From positions 1,116,001 to 1,180,000 of the forward strand of contig MSDW01000001.1 of the NCBI GenBank assembly GCA_001914405.1: a stretch of 64,000 nt of DNA. Direction: 5' to 3'. This DNA is from Candidatus Methanohalarchaeum thermophilum. Its GTDB lineage: Archaea; Halobacteriota; Methanonatronarchaeia; Methanonatronarchaeales; Methanonatronarchaeaceae. The notes under the pieces were generated by a model, which worked only from the letters and a program-made list of their open reading frames with translations, did not search any database and was not told the DNA's origin. Shown piece by piece: positions 42,312 to 52,347 of the stretch. A program made the position numbers and the translations under genes. Within the stretch, counting starts at the first letter, position 1; each line of letters starts with the position of its first letter.

Positions 42312-44429
42312 GTGATTGATACTCTTTTGGTTGATGATGATTTGGGTTTTTTGGATTTAGCTGAGGATTATTTGGAAAGAGAGGACGGTTCTTTTGTTGT
42401 TAGGACGCAGTCTTCTTCTGAGAGGGCGTTGGAGCAGATTGAGTCAAATAGTTTTGATTGTATAGTTTCTGACTATTATTTGCCAGAGTTAAGTGGCTTA
42501 GAATTACTTAAAAGTGTAAGAAAAGATCTGAATGAAGATATTCCTTTTATTATGTTTACTGGTAAGGGCGGGGAAGAGGTTGCAATGGAGGCGCTAAACA
42601 ATGGAGCAGATCGTTATATTACGAAAGAGGATGATCTTAGGGAACAGTTTGAGTTATTGAGTGATTTGATACAACAGACTGTTAATCGCTATAGGGTTAA
42701 GAAGAGATTTAAATTAGCTTTTGAAGAGATGAATGAAGGGTTGGCGCTTCATGAAATAGTCTATGATGAAACCGGTGATCCAGTAGATTATGAGATATTA
42801 GATGTTAACCCTAGATTCTATGAGATAACTTCAATTAAAAGAGAAGATGCTGTTGGCAAAAAAGCAACCCAAGTATATAGAACAGATGAGGCACCTTATT
42901 TAGATAAATATTTAAAGGTAGCTGAAACAGGAGAACCAATTCAATTTGAGACATATTACTCTCCATTGGACAAATACTTCAAGATCTCAGTTTTTTCTAT
43001 AAGAAAAGGAGAATTTGGAACAATTTTTGAAGATATAACAGAAAAAAAGAAATATGAAAAGGAACTAGAGAGGACTAAAAAAGAATATAAAGAATTAATT
43101 AATGGAATGAATGATACTACTTGGGTAATTAGTACTGATGGAGATTTTTTAGAAGTTAATGAGGCTGCCAGAGAAAAATTAGGGTATTCCAAAGAAAAAT
43201 TACTTTCTTTAGGGCTTAATGCAATAGACGCTTATCTAGATACCGAAAAAATTAATGAACTAATAGAAAACCTACAAGAAGACGAAGCACAAGTTTTTGA
43301 AACAGTTCATGAAGCCAAAGATGGAACAAAGATCCCGGTTGAAATAAACTCAAGTTTGATTACCTATAGAGGAGAAGAAGCAATACTATCAATAGCAAGA
43401 GACATTTCCAAGAGGAAGCAAGCGGAAAAAAGAAGAAAAATATATGCTTCTTCACTAGATCAGGCTAGTTTGGAGGTCTACTGGGTAAAACCAAGTGGTA
43501 AATTTGCATATGCTAACCAAAAAGTTAGAAATAAACTAGGTTATACCAATAAAGAACTAAGAGACATGCACGTACGGGATATTGATCCTAACTATGGAAA
43601 AAAAGACAGAAAGGAAGTATGGAATAAACTAAAAGAAAAAGAAACAATAACCTTTGAATCAGAGCACCAGAAAAAAGATGGACAAATCTATCCAGTAGAA
43701 ATAACCAGTTATTATGTCCAAATTGGAGAACAAGAATACGAGTTCTCATTTGCTAAAGATATAACTGAGATGAAGAAAGCTAGAGAAAGAGAAGATTTAT
43801 TACATTCTCTTTTGAGGCATGATGTACAGAATAAGAACCAATTAATAATAGGGTACTTAGAACTTCTGGAAGAAGACCTTAATGAATCTAATGAATATCT
43901 AAAGAAGGCAAAACAAGCTTGTGAAACTAGTAAATATATTATAGAGAAAGTAAGGTATTTAAGAGAGGCTAAAAAAGAAGAAACAGAAGAAATTAATTTG
44001 GAACCTGTTTTAAAAGAAATTTTAGAAAAAAATAGGCCCAAAACCCAAGAAAACAGTTTTAAATTAATTAAAAACTTCAATATAGAAAACTGCGAGATAA
44101 AAGCTGGAAGATTACTAAAAGAATTGTTCAATAACCTGATCGAGAACGCAATCAAACACTCTAATGGAACCAAAATAAGAATAAATGCTAAAGAAAAAGA
44201 AGAAGAAGATAACTACTGTCTAATAACCATAGAGGATGACGGAGGGGGTATTCCTAGTGAAATAAAACAAGAGGTCTTTGAGAGAGGTTATAAGTTTGGT
44301 GATTCTGGGGAAACTGGTTTAGGCCTGTACATAGTAAAAGAGATAGCTGAAAGCTATGATGGCAAAGTCGAAGCCAAGGACTCTGAGCTAGGAGGAGCAA
44401 GATTCGATGTAACACTACAAAAACTATGA
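42312..44429 (+). CDS. hybrid sensor histidine kinase (REC-PAS-PAS-PAS-kinase)
   Basis: About 705 aa from a GTG; the open frame upstream is T/G-rich spacer. Order: receiver domain (residues 1-120, LLVDDDLGFL, phosphoacceptor in VSDYYLPELSGLELL, MFTGKG, Lys in YITKED), three PAS domains (about 150-255, 265-375, 385-500), H-box LLRHDVQNKNQL near 505, and an ATPase domain (NNLIENAIKHSNG, DDGGGIPSE, GETGLGLYIVKEI). No membrane helix, so it is a cytoplasmic sensor. No separate response regulator lies nearby. An N-terminal receiver with several PAS domains is frequent in methanogens and haloarchaea. Confidence 0.88.
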   Translation: MIDTLLVDDDLGFLDLAEDYLEREDGSFVVRTQSSSERALEQIESNSFDCIVSDYYLPELSGLELLKSVRKDLNEDIPFIMFTGKGGEEVAMEALNNGADRYITKEDDLREQFELLSDLIQQTVNRYRVKKRFKLAFEEMNEGLALHEIVYDETGDPVDYEILDVNPRFYEITSIKREDAVGKKATQVYRTDEAPYLDKYLKVAETGEPIQFETYYSPLDKYFKISVFSIRKGEFGTIFEDITEKKKYEKELERTKKEYKELINGMNDTTWVISTDGDFLEVNEAAREKLGYSKEKLLSLGLNAIDAYLDTEKINELIENLQEDEAQVFETVHEAKDGTKIPVEINSSLITYRGEEAILSIARDISKRKQAEKRRKIYASSLDQASLEVYWVKPSGKFAYANQKVRNKLGYTNKELRDMHVRDIDPNYGKKDRKEVWNKLKEKETITFESEHQKKDGQIYPVEITSYYVQIGEQEYEFSFAKDITEMKKAREREDLLHSLLRHDVQNKNQLIIGYLELLEEDLNESNEYLKKAKQACETSKYIIEKVRYLREAKKEETEEINLEPVLKEILEKNRPKTQENSFKLIKNFNIENCEIKAGRLLKELFNNLIENAIKHSNGTKIRINAKEKEEEDNYCLITIEDDGGGIPSEIKQEVFERGYKFGDSGETGLGLYIVKEIAESYDGKVEAKDSELGGARFDVTLQKL

Positions 44430-44554
44430 GATAATTTTCTATAGATATTCTTTGAGAAAAAAGTATTGTTATCTAAGTTTTCTTTAAGCAATTTTTTAGA
44501 TAAGTAACTAGTTTTTGGCCCTAAATTTGGTTGTAAATAATCTTTGGGTTATAT

Positions 44555-47464
44555 TTATTTCATTTTCTTTAGGTTTGCGATTTCTTTGATTAAGCCTCTA
44601 TATATGTTGTTTAGGAATTGGTCTTGGTTTTTTATATTTAGGGTTTCTATGATAGTTTTGTCTATTTCTTTGCGGGGTTTAAAGGTTTTTCCTTGATATT
44701 TTCTGAAATCTGTGAATGCTTTTTCTATTTCTTTGATTTCATTTTTTTGTAGGTTTTCTTTTTTACAGTTCATGGCTAGTTGTTTCCAGAGTGCGGGGAA
44801 TTTTTTTCTTTTTGTTTTGTTGAAGAGTTCTTCAAGTTTTTTGGTTTCTTTTTCTGTTATTTCTAGGAAATTTAGTGTTTTGAAGTTTTTGAGGGAGTAT
44901 TTATCTAGGGCTATCCATGCTCCTTCTGTTTCTCTTCTTTTTAGTATTATCTGTAGGATACCTAAGCAGCTATTTATAAATAGGGATGATATTTTTGATC
45001 TTTGTTTTGTTAGGTTTTTTATGGCGGATATTCCGGCTCTTGACCAGGTTCTGGGTTTTTTTGTGTAATAGGAAACTATATTGGTTTTGTTGCTGCTGAC
45101 TCTAAACCTAGTTGCTATACAGAGGTAGGATCTTCTATCTTTGAGATATTTCTGCCATTCGTCAAGGTTAATTTCTTTTTTGTCTGTTAGAGAGATAAAG
45201 TAATTAAAATCATTGAATTTTTCTTTTATAACGTATTCTTTTAAATTGGATTGATCTATTTTATTTCTAGCTGTTATACGCCTAAAACAAGGGTATAGGT
45301 ATTTTTTTTTGATCTTAAATTCATCTTTGGAGTATCTGTTTCTGGCTTTAATATAATCATCGGCTTCTTTCTTTAATACCCAATGATCTCTTCTTAGGTT
45401 ATCGCTTGGATGGTTTATACATAAGCTCTTGAAGTTACCGTTTCCTTTTGGGGGTTCGTTGCTGTGAGCTATTTGTACAGGAAAAGAACCGATTTCTTTG
45501 AGTTTTTCGTTATCTTTTATAGATTCCCAGAGATCTGTGATCTTGGGGTCTTTGAAAGCAAAGTCTTTGTACATATTGTTGTGATCAAGATTATCTTGGT
45601 CTCTCTTAATGATATTGAAGTTTTTTAGCTTGCGGAAATCTCCTGGATCCAGTTCTCTTCTTTTATCTTTAATTTCTGTGTGAGATACTTCTTTTAGATT
45701 CTTTATGGATATAAAAGCTGGATATCCTTTTTCTTTACTTTTTTTAGCAATGATCATTACTTCTCGAAAGCTTGTATCCTCCGAAAAATTAGGGTCTTTC
45801 TCTCTTATTATTGTATACTTTATTTTGTAGTTTTTTAGAAACCATTCTCGTAGGTTTCTTGCAAAGTATCCTCTCAGAAAGGTTACGGGTAAAACCGCTG
45901 CTATAGTTCCTTCATCCTTTAAGAATTTATCTGCTAAAAGAATAAACCAATAACAAAACTTCATTCTTTTATCTATTACACAGGAATAACTTGAAAGTCT
46001 ATTAGATAATTTATCTTTGTATTTTTTACTAAAGTTGGCTATTGACTGTTGCTTAGTAAAGGGAGGATTCATAACCACTAAGTCAACGGATTCTAGTTTT
46101 ATCTCTTGACCTGGCTCAGCGTCTAAGCCAATATCTCCTTTCCCAACTCCTTCAACTTCTTCACTTAAACCAATAAATGTACCCTGCTCCTCAGATCTAG
46201 ATCTTTTGGAGAGAGAAGGGATAGTGTCTCCGGGAGATAACTTAGTAGAGTCCTCAACTCCAATTTTGGGTATATCACTTTGTTTTAATGGCTCTTGAAG
46301 AGTTAAATGTATAGTAGATAAGTGAGCAGCAAAAGGCATTATGTCAATACCAGTGATATCTTCTTCCAAAAACTTCGTATGGTCTTTTTCATTAAAACTC
46401 GTCTCTTTTTTCAATAAATTCTTTTTTCTTTTATATGAAGAAACTAAGAAGGTTCCACTACCACAAGCTGGATCCATTATCGTGGTATCAGCGTCATTGA
46501 TAGCTAAATTAGTTAATAGGTCAGCTGGCCTATTCATCGTATAATAAGCAGCTACTTTTTTCCTAACGGATAAAGGAATAAGATTATGGAAGACTTTTCC
46601 AAGGACATCATGATCAATATATTCAGGACTAATTCCATGTATAACCTTGATAACCTCTTTAATTAATTGAATAGATTCTTTAGAAAAATCAGTTGCGACC
46701 TCTGGAGCAAAAACAGGAGAATAATCAATATCTTCCTGAACTACTCTAAAATACTTCTGTAATCCACCTGGCTCGTCTAATCCATCCGGATTTAATCTAG
46801 GTAAACCACTTATTTCTTCTGAAAGTATGCGATAAAAAGAGATCTGATTAACTAATAGGTAAGCAGCAGCATCTCTAACATCCCTCTTTAATTCATCTTC
46901 TTGCTCACTACCTATGATATTTCGAAATAAATCAGGAAACCGGCCTACATCTTCCAATTCTTCCGTTAATTTGCTAACAGTTACCTGAAGAATATCCACA
47001 ACCCTATCCGGATCAGGTTCCGGACCCCTCTCCAGATAAATATTCTCCTTTAACCAACCAGGTAATTCATCCAAGGAGACTTTATCCATATCCGTGGCCC
47101 GATCCTGTCTCAAAAAAGCAACCCTGAACTCAAAATCCCCCAAAACATCTAACTGGCCTCTACCACCTCCATGTTGATCAAACTCATCTTTTAATTCTTC
47201 TTTTAGTTCATCTGGGTAAACGATCAAAAAAGAACCAGTGATCTCAGAGCTATTTATTAAATTATAAGCCTGTGACCATCCTCTGCCCTTATTTTTCTCC
47301 CACTCTGCCTTACCCATAAAAACTCCTGTTTCCTCTATAACTATATCTGGGTTTCTCTTTTCATCAGCGCCCAATTTTTTTGATAACTGAGATCCAACAT
47401 CCAACCCATTTTTCCCTAAAAACTTGTTAACTCTATCAGTAATCGCGTCCTCAATTGCAGCCAT
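44555..47464 (-). CDS. Eco57I-like N6-adenine DNA methylase, possible restriction-modification fusion
   Basis: 969 aa. The central methylase has motif I DPACGSGTFLVSSYKRK (about residue 340) and motif IV VMNPPFTKQQ. The N-terminal 120 residues include RNPDIVIEETGVFMGKAEWE, which could be a PD-(D/E)xK-type nuclease core (PD...GKAEW). The C-terminal 400 residues resemble target-recognition regions of type IIG enzymes. It may both cut and methylate DNA, or act alone as a defence methylase. No partner gene is adjacent. The 5' end is G/T-rich and the 3' end A/C-rich on the coding strand. Confidence 0.8.
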   Translation of the reverse strand: MAAIEDAITDRVNKFLGKNGLDVGSQLSKKLGADEKRNPDIVIEETGVFMGKAEWEKNKGRGWSQAYNLINSSEITGSFLIVYPDELKEELKDEFDQHGGGRGQLDVLGDFEFRVAFLRQDRATDMDKVSLDELPGWLKENIYLERGPEPDPDRVVDILQVTVSKLTEELEDVGRFPDLFRNIIGSEQEDELKRDVRDAAAYLLVNQISFYRILSEEISGLPRLNPDGLDEPGGLQKYFRVVQEDIDYSPVFAPEVATDFSKESIQLIKEVIKVIHGISPEYIDHDVLGKVFHNLIPLSVRKKVAAYYTMNRPADLLTNLAINDADTTIMDPACGSGTFLVSSYKRKKNLLKKETSFNEKDHTKFLEEDITGIDIMPFAAHLSTIHLTLQEPLKQSDIPKIGVEDSTKLSPGDTIPSLSKRSRSEEQGTFIGLSEEVEGVGKGDIGLDAEPGQEIKLESVDLVVMNPPFTKQQSIANFSKKYKDKLSNRLSSYSCVIDKRMKFCYWFILLADKFLKDEGTIAAVLPVTFLRGYFARNLREWFLKNYKIKYTIIREKDPNFSEDTSFREVMIIAKKSKEKGYPAFISIKNLKEVSHTEIKDKRRELDPGDFRKLKNFNIIKRDQDNLDHNNMYKDFAFKDPKITDLWESIKDNEKLKEIGSFPVQIAHSNEPPKGNGNFKSLCINHPSDNLRRDHWVLKKEADDYIKARNRYSKDEFKIKKKYLYPCFRRITARNKIDQSNLKEYVIKEKFNDFNYFISLTDKKEINLDEWQKYLKDRRSYLCIATRFRVSSNKTNIVSYYTKKPRTWSRAGISAIKNLTKQRSKISSLFINSCLGILQIILKRRETEGAWIALDKYSLKNFKTLNFLEITEKETKKLEELFNKTKRKKFPALWKQLAMNCKKENLQKNEIKEIEKAFTDFRKYQGKTFKPRKEIDKTIIETLNIKNQDQFLNNIYRGLIKEIANLKKMK

Positions 47465-47592
47465 AATTATTATAACCTATTTAACAAAAATCAATAAAAA
47501 ACTTTTTCAACTCCAAAATTAAAGCTAAACCATCTATGAAGATTTAAAATAACTTTAACAAATTAACTAACGCTTTTCTAGATTATTAAGAG

Positions 47593-47648
47593 GTGAACTA
47601 CCCCTATCTAATCAAAAGATTTAGGAAGGTGTCTTCTTAGTCAAATAG
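47593..47648 (-). mobile_element. about 56-nt mini-element (solo IS605-type end)
   Basis: In minus orientation: TTTGACTAAGAAGACACCTT, hairpin AAATCTTTTGATT, then AGATAGGGGTAGTTCAC. Almost identical to the copy at 58326. Confidence 0.6.
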
Positions 47649-47885
47649 AAAAAAATAATTAAACTTTTTAAAAAATTCAACATGATATGATTGAATTTTT
47701 TTCTAAAAAAATCTTTTTTTTTTACTTATATATCCTTTAAGAATTTTGATTTAAGTTAGATTGGATAGTATAGATCTATTAGATAGTATCTATACGAAAA
47801 GGGATTTAGTAGGGGTTTTTGAGTTAGGAGGAAGTTTGAAATTTAGGATTGGGATTTGGAAGAGTAGTGTTAATATTTTTGGTGG

Positions 47886-47919
47886 ATTTTATTTTATTTT
47901 ATTTTATTTTATTTTATTT
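47886..47919 (+). repeat. (ATTTT)n microsatellite
   Basis: Six perfect ATTTT units plus a partial one in the spacer upstream of the four-gene cluster. It may vary in length between strains. Confidence 0.85.
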
Positions 47920-48188
47920 GGAAATATTTAGGTTAGTTTTGCGTGAGGTTTAATTTGATGTGTTTTATGTGTTTTTTCTAGAAGTTTGTAAATTGGTTTT
48001 GTTTTTTTTTCTTGGGTTATTTTTTTGTTTTTAGATGCAATTACAAGAGATAAAAATATTTTTGCTGGTTTAAAGTTATTAAATTGCTTTTTTTTGTTAT
48101 AAATAGTTAAGTTTATATAATATTAGAAACTAGTATTCTATAGGTAGTTTTGATGTGTTTTAGGTTTATATTAATGGATGTGAAATAA

Positions 48189-48719
48189 ATGAATGTTGGA
48201 AAAGAGTTGTTGGATGTTCCTCTGCCTGATATGGTGGCAAAATTGGGTATTGGGGTAGCTGAAGCTCAACATGCACTAGATGAAAATTCTATAGAAATAG
48301 CAAAGATATTAGCAGATACTGAAATAGAAATCGTTCCAGCGATAACCAGAACTATAAAAGAGGATACTGTAGAGTACTCAGCTGCTGAACCTATTGAAAC
48401 CTCTTTACTTCAAGTAGGACTAAATCCGGCCTTTTATCAATTCAGTGAGGCTACTATAGAAGTAGAGATGGATATTAAAACAACTAGTGAAAAAGAGACA
48501 GAAGTATCAGTTGGAACGAAAGGAAAAGTTGGATTTGGCCTATGGAGTTCTAGTATTTCCGTAGATGTTAAACACAACCGAAAATTTGGAAAAGAAGTTC
48601 ACGGCACGAGCAAACTAAAAACGAAAATGGTGCCTGTTCCGCCGCCCCCTTACCTCCTACCAGAAGTAGAAACAATAGATCTAAGAACCCCAAGTACCGA
48701 AGAGGAAGGCGAAGAATAA
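48189..48719 (+). CDS. first gene of an unrecognised four-gene family cluster (176 aa)
   Basis: Residues 19-34 form the shared helix LGIGVAEAQHALDENS. A beta-rich part follows (YQFSEATIEVEMDIKTTSEK, VSVGTKGKVGFGLWSSSISV) and the domain ends KLKTKMVPVPPPPYLLPEVE before an acidic tail. The pattern helix (A.AQ..LD), then F.E..(V/I)E.(E/L), then K.K...VPVPP recurs in the gene at 49455 and in part at 48901 and 49852. No signal peptide or membrane helix. I do not recognise it; DUF2589-like proteins are a possible distant relative. Confidence 0.65.
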   Translation: MNVGKELLDVPLPDMVAKLGIGVAEAQHALDENSIEIAKILADTEIEIVPAITRTIKEDTVEYSAAEPIETSLLQVGLNPAFYQFSEATIEVEMDIKTTSEKETEVSVGTKGKVGFGLWSSSISVDVKHNRKFGKEVHGTSKLKTKMVPVPPPPYLLPEVETIDLRTPSTEEEGEE

Positions 48720-48900
48720 TAGAAAACACAAGTAATAATGACCTAAATTATACTCCCTGTCTTAATAATTTAGGCCAACTTAAGATTATTCAATAGCCAT
48801 AAATCCATCTATTCAATTGATTTAATTCGAATCAAGGAAAATATAGGGATTTAACTTAACTAATTGATTTCAGATCAATAGAGGAAGAACATAAGTAAAA

Positions 48901-49425
48901 ATGTCTAAGAAAAATTTAAATTTAAGTAAACGAAAAAATAACATAGGATATCCGATTAAAAAAGAAATAGTGACTTTCAGGTATTTAATTGAGCTAATTG
49001 GAAATAGCATACTCCAAGCACAGGCTAAACTAGATCTAAATACATTTAAAAAAGATAGATCAAGTAGAAACATTTTTTCTGAAAACGAAAAAACATCAGA
49101 ACAAAAAAATATTTCTTATAGGTACATGTTCAAAGAATCAGATTTAGAGCTAAAATTCGATTTAATTACATCAAACAAATTAGAAAATAACCATAAATCT
49201 AAAAACGACTTCGAAAATTTCAATAAATCTAGTGAAAGCCAATATGAAACATCAAATCTATTTGTTGATCCCTTACAGACAAAATATCGGAGAAAACACC
49301 TAGGAAGAAAAGCCAGCAATGCAAAGATAGAAACAAAACTGAGCTTAAGTCCGCCATCAAGTGTTTCTAGTGAATCTAGTAAGGAAAACTCGGTAAATGA
49401 ACAAGTAAAGAAACCTGGGAAATAA
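48901..49425 (+). CDS. second gene of the cluster (174 aa)
   Basis: The helix motif is at residues about 29-45 (LIELIGNSILQAQAKLD). It is followed by YRYMFKESDLELKFDLITSN, matching the FSDVDVDLNVAF strand of the 49455 protein, and by ASNAKIETKLSLSPPSS near the end where the others have VPVPP. The middle is low-complexity (Asn/Ser/Lys/Glu). A 180-nt spacer separates it from the first gene. AGGAAG precedes the ATG. Confidence 0.6.
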   Translation: MSKKNLNLSKRKNNIGYPIKKEIVTFRYLIELIGNSILQAQAKLDLNTFKKDRSSRNIFSENEKTSEQKNISYRYMFKESDLELKFDLITSNKLENNHKSKNDFENFNKSSESQYETSNLFVDPLQTKYRRKHLGRKASNAKIETKLSLSPPSSVSSESSKENSVNEQVKKPGK

Positions 49426-49454
49426 AAGGATTTTATGGATATTTTGGGAGATAT

Positions 49455-49859
49455 GTGGTTTATATGGTTAATAAGGAAATGATTAGTAGACCTCTAAAGG
49501 AAATTATTAGAGAAATAGCGATAGCTGTGGCTGAAGGCCAAGAAAGCTTAGATAGAAGATCAATTGAAACACAAAAAGAAATTGACAGGGCTATTAGAGA
49601 AGGAGAGATCGATCATGACTTAGATGCTGCTTGGTTACGTTTTTCGGATGTTGACGTGGATCTAAATGTAGCTTTTTCTTTAGAAGGAAAGAAAGAAATA
49701 GACAGAAAAGGGAAAGGCAGAAGTCTTTATAGGCTAAGAATTGGCGCAGCCCCTATTAATCCATCTATAACAGAGACCACGGAGTATGACCTAGAGGCAT
49801 CGAGTAAAGTAAAATTTAATATTGTTCCAGTCCCACCGGAGAGGATTGTAAATGAATAA
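49455..49859 (+). CDS. third gene of the cluster (134 aa)
   Basis: The most compact member. Helix EIIREIAIAVAEGQESLDRR (about 16-35), then WLRFSDVDVDLNVAFSLEGK, then SKVKFNIVPVPPERIVNE at the end. It looks like a minimal version of the domain. It overlaps the next gene by eight bases. Start is either GTG 49455 (four bases from GGGAG) or ATG 49464. Confidence 0.7.
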   Translation: MVYMVNKEMISRPLKEIIREIAIAVAEGQESLDRRSIETQKEIDRAIREGEIDHDLDAAWLRFSDVDVDLNVAFSLEGKKEIDRKGKGRSLYRLRIGAAPINPSITETTEYDLEASSKVKFNIVPVPPERIVNE

Positions 49860-50598
49860 AAGAAACAAGAGAAAAAAAGATATTTCAAATTTTAAAAAAC
49901 TAAATATCGATAAATTAAATGAAAAAGAAAAAAGAGAAATAGAAAAGGTTATTCAACAGAAAGAAAACATTATAAACCAAAAAGAGGATATAATCAAAGA
50001 TTTAAATACAGATATAATCGAATTAGAATCTAAAAGAAATCTTCTGGAAAGCAGAATCGAAAAACTAGAATCTGAAAAAAATAACCTTAAAAATAGGTTA
50101 TCTGAAATTGATAAAACTGAAACTAAAATAAACCCCTCAGATCTACTTAAAGAAGTGAGTTCAGCACTAACTAATGCTCAAGAAGAACTTAAAGATAAAA
50201 ATTTAATAATTGATGATTACGAAGTCGAATTAAAAACTAACCTCATATATACCGATGAAGGAGTTAAAATGTATTTACCGACTCTAACTGAAGAATTTGC
50301 ATCAAAAAATCTTAGTAATATAAAATTTAAAGTTGGAAAAACCCAAGAAGATGACAAAATAGAATATTTAGAAATACCCGATTTCAGATCTATGAAAAAG
50401 GAAGAAGCTAAAGAAAAAATAAAAACAAATCGATTTAAAACAGGAGATATCGATTACATCCAAAAAGGCAGACCAGGCATCGTCCAAAACCAATACCCAG
50501 AACCATTTACATTAGCTCCACCTCAAACCGAAATCGATCTAACCATATCCAAAGAATCTACCAAAGACAAAGAGAACAAGAATAAAGACCATGAATGA
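49852..50598 (+). CDS. fourth gene of the cluster: coiled coil, family helix and PASTA-like domain (248 aa)
   Basis: Residues about 15-90 are a coiled coil (KVIQQKENIINQKEDIIKDL and on). Next comes the family segment SDLLKEVSSALTNAQEELKD with YEVELKTNLIYTDEGVKMYL. The last 75 residues match a PASTA domain: IPDFRSMKKEEAKEKIKTNR, then GIVQNQYPEPFTLAPPQTEI and DLTISK. PASTA domains bind cell-wall precursors in bacterial kinases and are rare in archaea. No signal peptide, so an intracellular scaffold role is more likely. Translationally coupled to the third gene. Confidence 0.7.
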   Translation: MNKRNKRKKDISNFKKLNIDKLNEKEKREIEKVIQQKENIINQKEDIIKDLNTDIIELESKRNLLESRIEKLESEKNNLKNRLSEIDKTETKINPSDLLKEVSSALTNAQEELKDKNLIIDDYEVELKTNLIYTDEGVKMYLPTLTEEFASKNLSNIKFKVGKTQEDDKIEYLEIPDFRSMKKEEAKEKIKTNRFKTGDIDYIQKGRPGIVQNQYPEPFTLAPPQTEIDLTISKESTKDKENKNKDHE

Positions 50599-50957
50599 AA
50601 AAATATATAAAGAAGAAATAGATTAAAAAAAGTTATCACCCTAGAAAAAGCAGATAAGAATCGAATAAAAATAAATTTCTCATCATTAGCTTTTGATAAG
50701 GAACACATATCTCCAATACAAAAAACACAAAAAATTATTTAAACTCATCTAATAGACCTAATATAGATTAAATAATCTAAAAAACTTATATTTATAAAAA
50801 GATAAACAATAAACTTAGAAAACTCTCCTAAATGAATTGAATACAAGATTCTAATACAGGAGATAATATAAAAATTTAATTTAAGCTAGTATCAGTCATA
50901 AAATACCAATAATAAATAAATTAGATTAGTAGATAGTGAAAAGACTAAAGAAGCTAA
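50599..50957. other. spacer with a gene-like fragment
   Basis: In the same frame as the preceding gene, after two stops, the sequence reads RLKKVITLEKADKNRIKINF and SSLAFDKEHISPIQKTQKII before a stop at about 50739, without a start codon. It may be the remains of another cluster member. The rest is AT-rich. Confidence 0.35.
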
Positions 50958-51242
50958 ATGGATATTAAAAATCAGTTTGACGCTGAAGTAGAGATTAAAA
51001 AAAGTAGAGAAAAAGCTTATTACTTAGTTAAGAAAAAAAGATCTGTTAAATATCCAGATTTTATAAATTCTCTGTTTAGTTATATAACAAAAGATGAACT
51101 TATTATCAAACATCCTGTAGGAATAGCAATTCTTGTAATATCTCACGAGAAAGCAGATCTACTAAGAAAACAAAGTAATATAGAGAAAATCGGCCCCATC
51201 CATATAAACACAGAAATCTTATCTCAATGGATTATAAAATAG
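50958..51242 (+). CDS. hypothetical protein (94 aa)
   Basis: Starts MDIKNQFDAEVEIKKSREKA and reads YLVKKKRSVKYPDFINSLFS, then HPVGIAILVISHEKADLLRK. An alpha/beta soluble protein, basic in the middle. Same strand as the four-gene cluster, 360 nt downstream; membership in it is unproven. Family unknown. Confidence 0.55.
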   Translation: MDIKNQFDAEVEIKKSREKAYYLVKKKRSVKYPDFINSLFSYITKDELIIKHPVGIAILVISHEKADLLRKQSNIEKIGPIHINTEILSQWIIK

Positions 51243-51275
51243 AAATTAACAACTTCTTCAAAGAGTAAAGTAAAT

Positions 51276-51764
51276 GTGAAGTGACCCCTACCTAAAAAAG
51301 AGGGCTTCCCTGTAAACCGTATCCCAGGACAGGGGTTTTGTTTTACCATCAGGTTTCTCTTACTCACCTGGTCAACAGGGAACTTGCGCTTCGAGAGAAG
51401 GTTAGGCTTAAATAGTTTGGCGACATAGCTCAAAAAGTGGTTAGCTCCTGCATCCACTCTGTTGACATGTCTAGCAAGTGTTCCACCAACATATGTCACC
51501 CAAGTCCTTAAGCACTCTTATTCTCACCAGTTGCTCCACGCAACCACTAGACCCTGCATAGTATTTCAGGCTTACCCTAATGAGGTTTTTTGACCAAATT
51601 GAACAATCTAAATAGCCCTGTTTGTTTGTTCAAGGCAGAAAACCTAACCACCAAAGCTTAACTAGTGTTAGAGTCATTTAAAGAGTCATTTAACATTTAT
51701 GGTGTAAGGAAGTCCGTGTATCCCCCGCCCTAAAGAGCAGAGTCTATGCTGCTTCCTTACAAAC
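51276..51764 (-). mobile_element. tnpB-less structured element, copy A5, with the left end of the tnpB-2 type
   Basis: Minus orientation. The left end (51700-51764) reads TTTGTAAGGAAGCAGCATAG, a hairpin, GGGGGATACACGGACTTCC, which matches the left end of the tnpB element at 54124-55450. The right half matches the A family: AGTTCCCTGTTGACCAGG, TGGGATACGG and ACAGGGAAGCCC, with inner stem CAGGT/ACCTG. A hybrid of the two element types. Confidence 0.7.
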
Positions 51765-52139
<375 letters not shown>

Positions 52140-52347
52140 AGTACTAGAGAAGCTTAGAGGAGTTATTATTTTGTGAAGTTAATAAAAATTTTGGTTTACA
52201 TCTGGTTTTTTCTATCTTTTTTATTTAGTTTTTATAAGTTTGTGGATGGATTGATTTTCCGTTTTTTATTTTTATTTTGATTCTTGTTTTGTTTTGGGGG
52301 TTGTTTTATTTGGGTTTGCTATTATTTGTAATTGGGGGGATGTTTGT

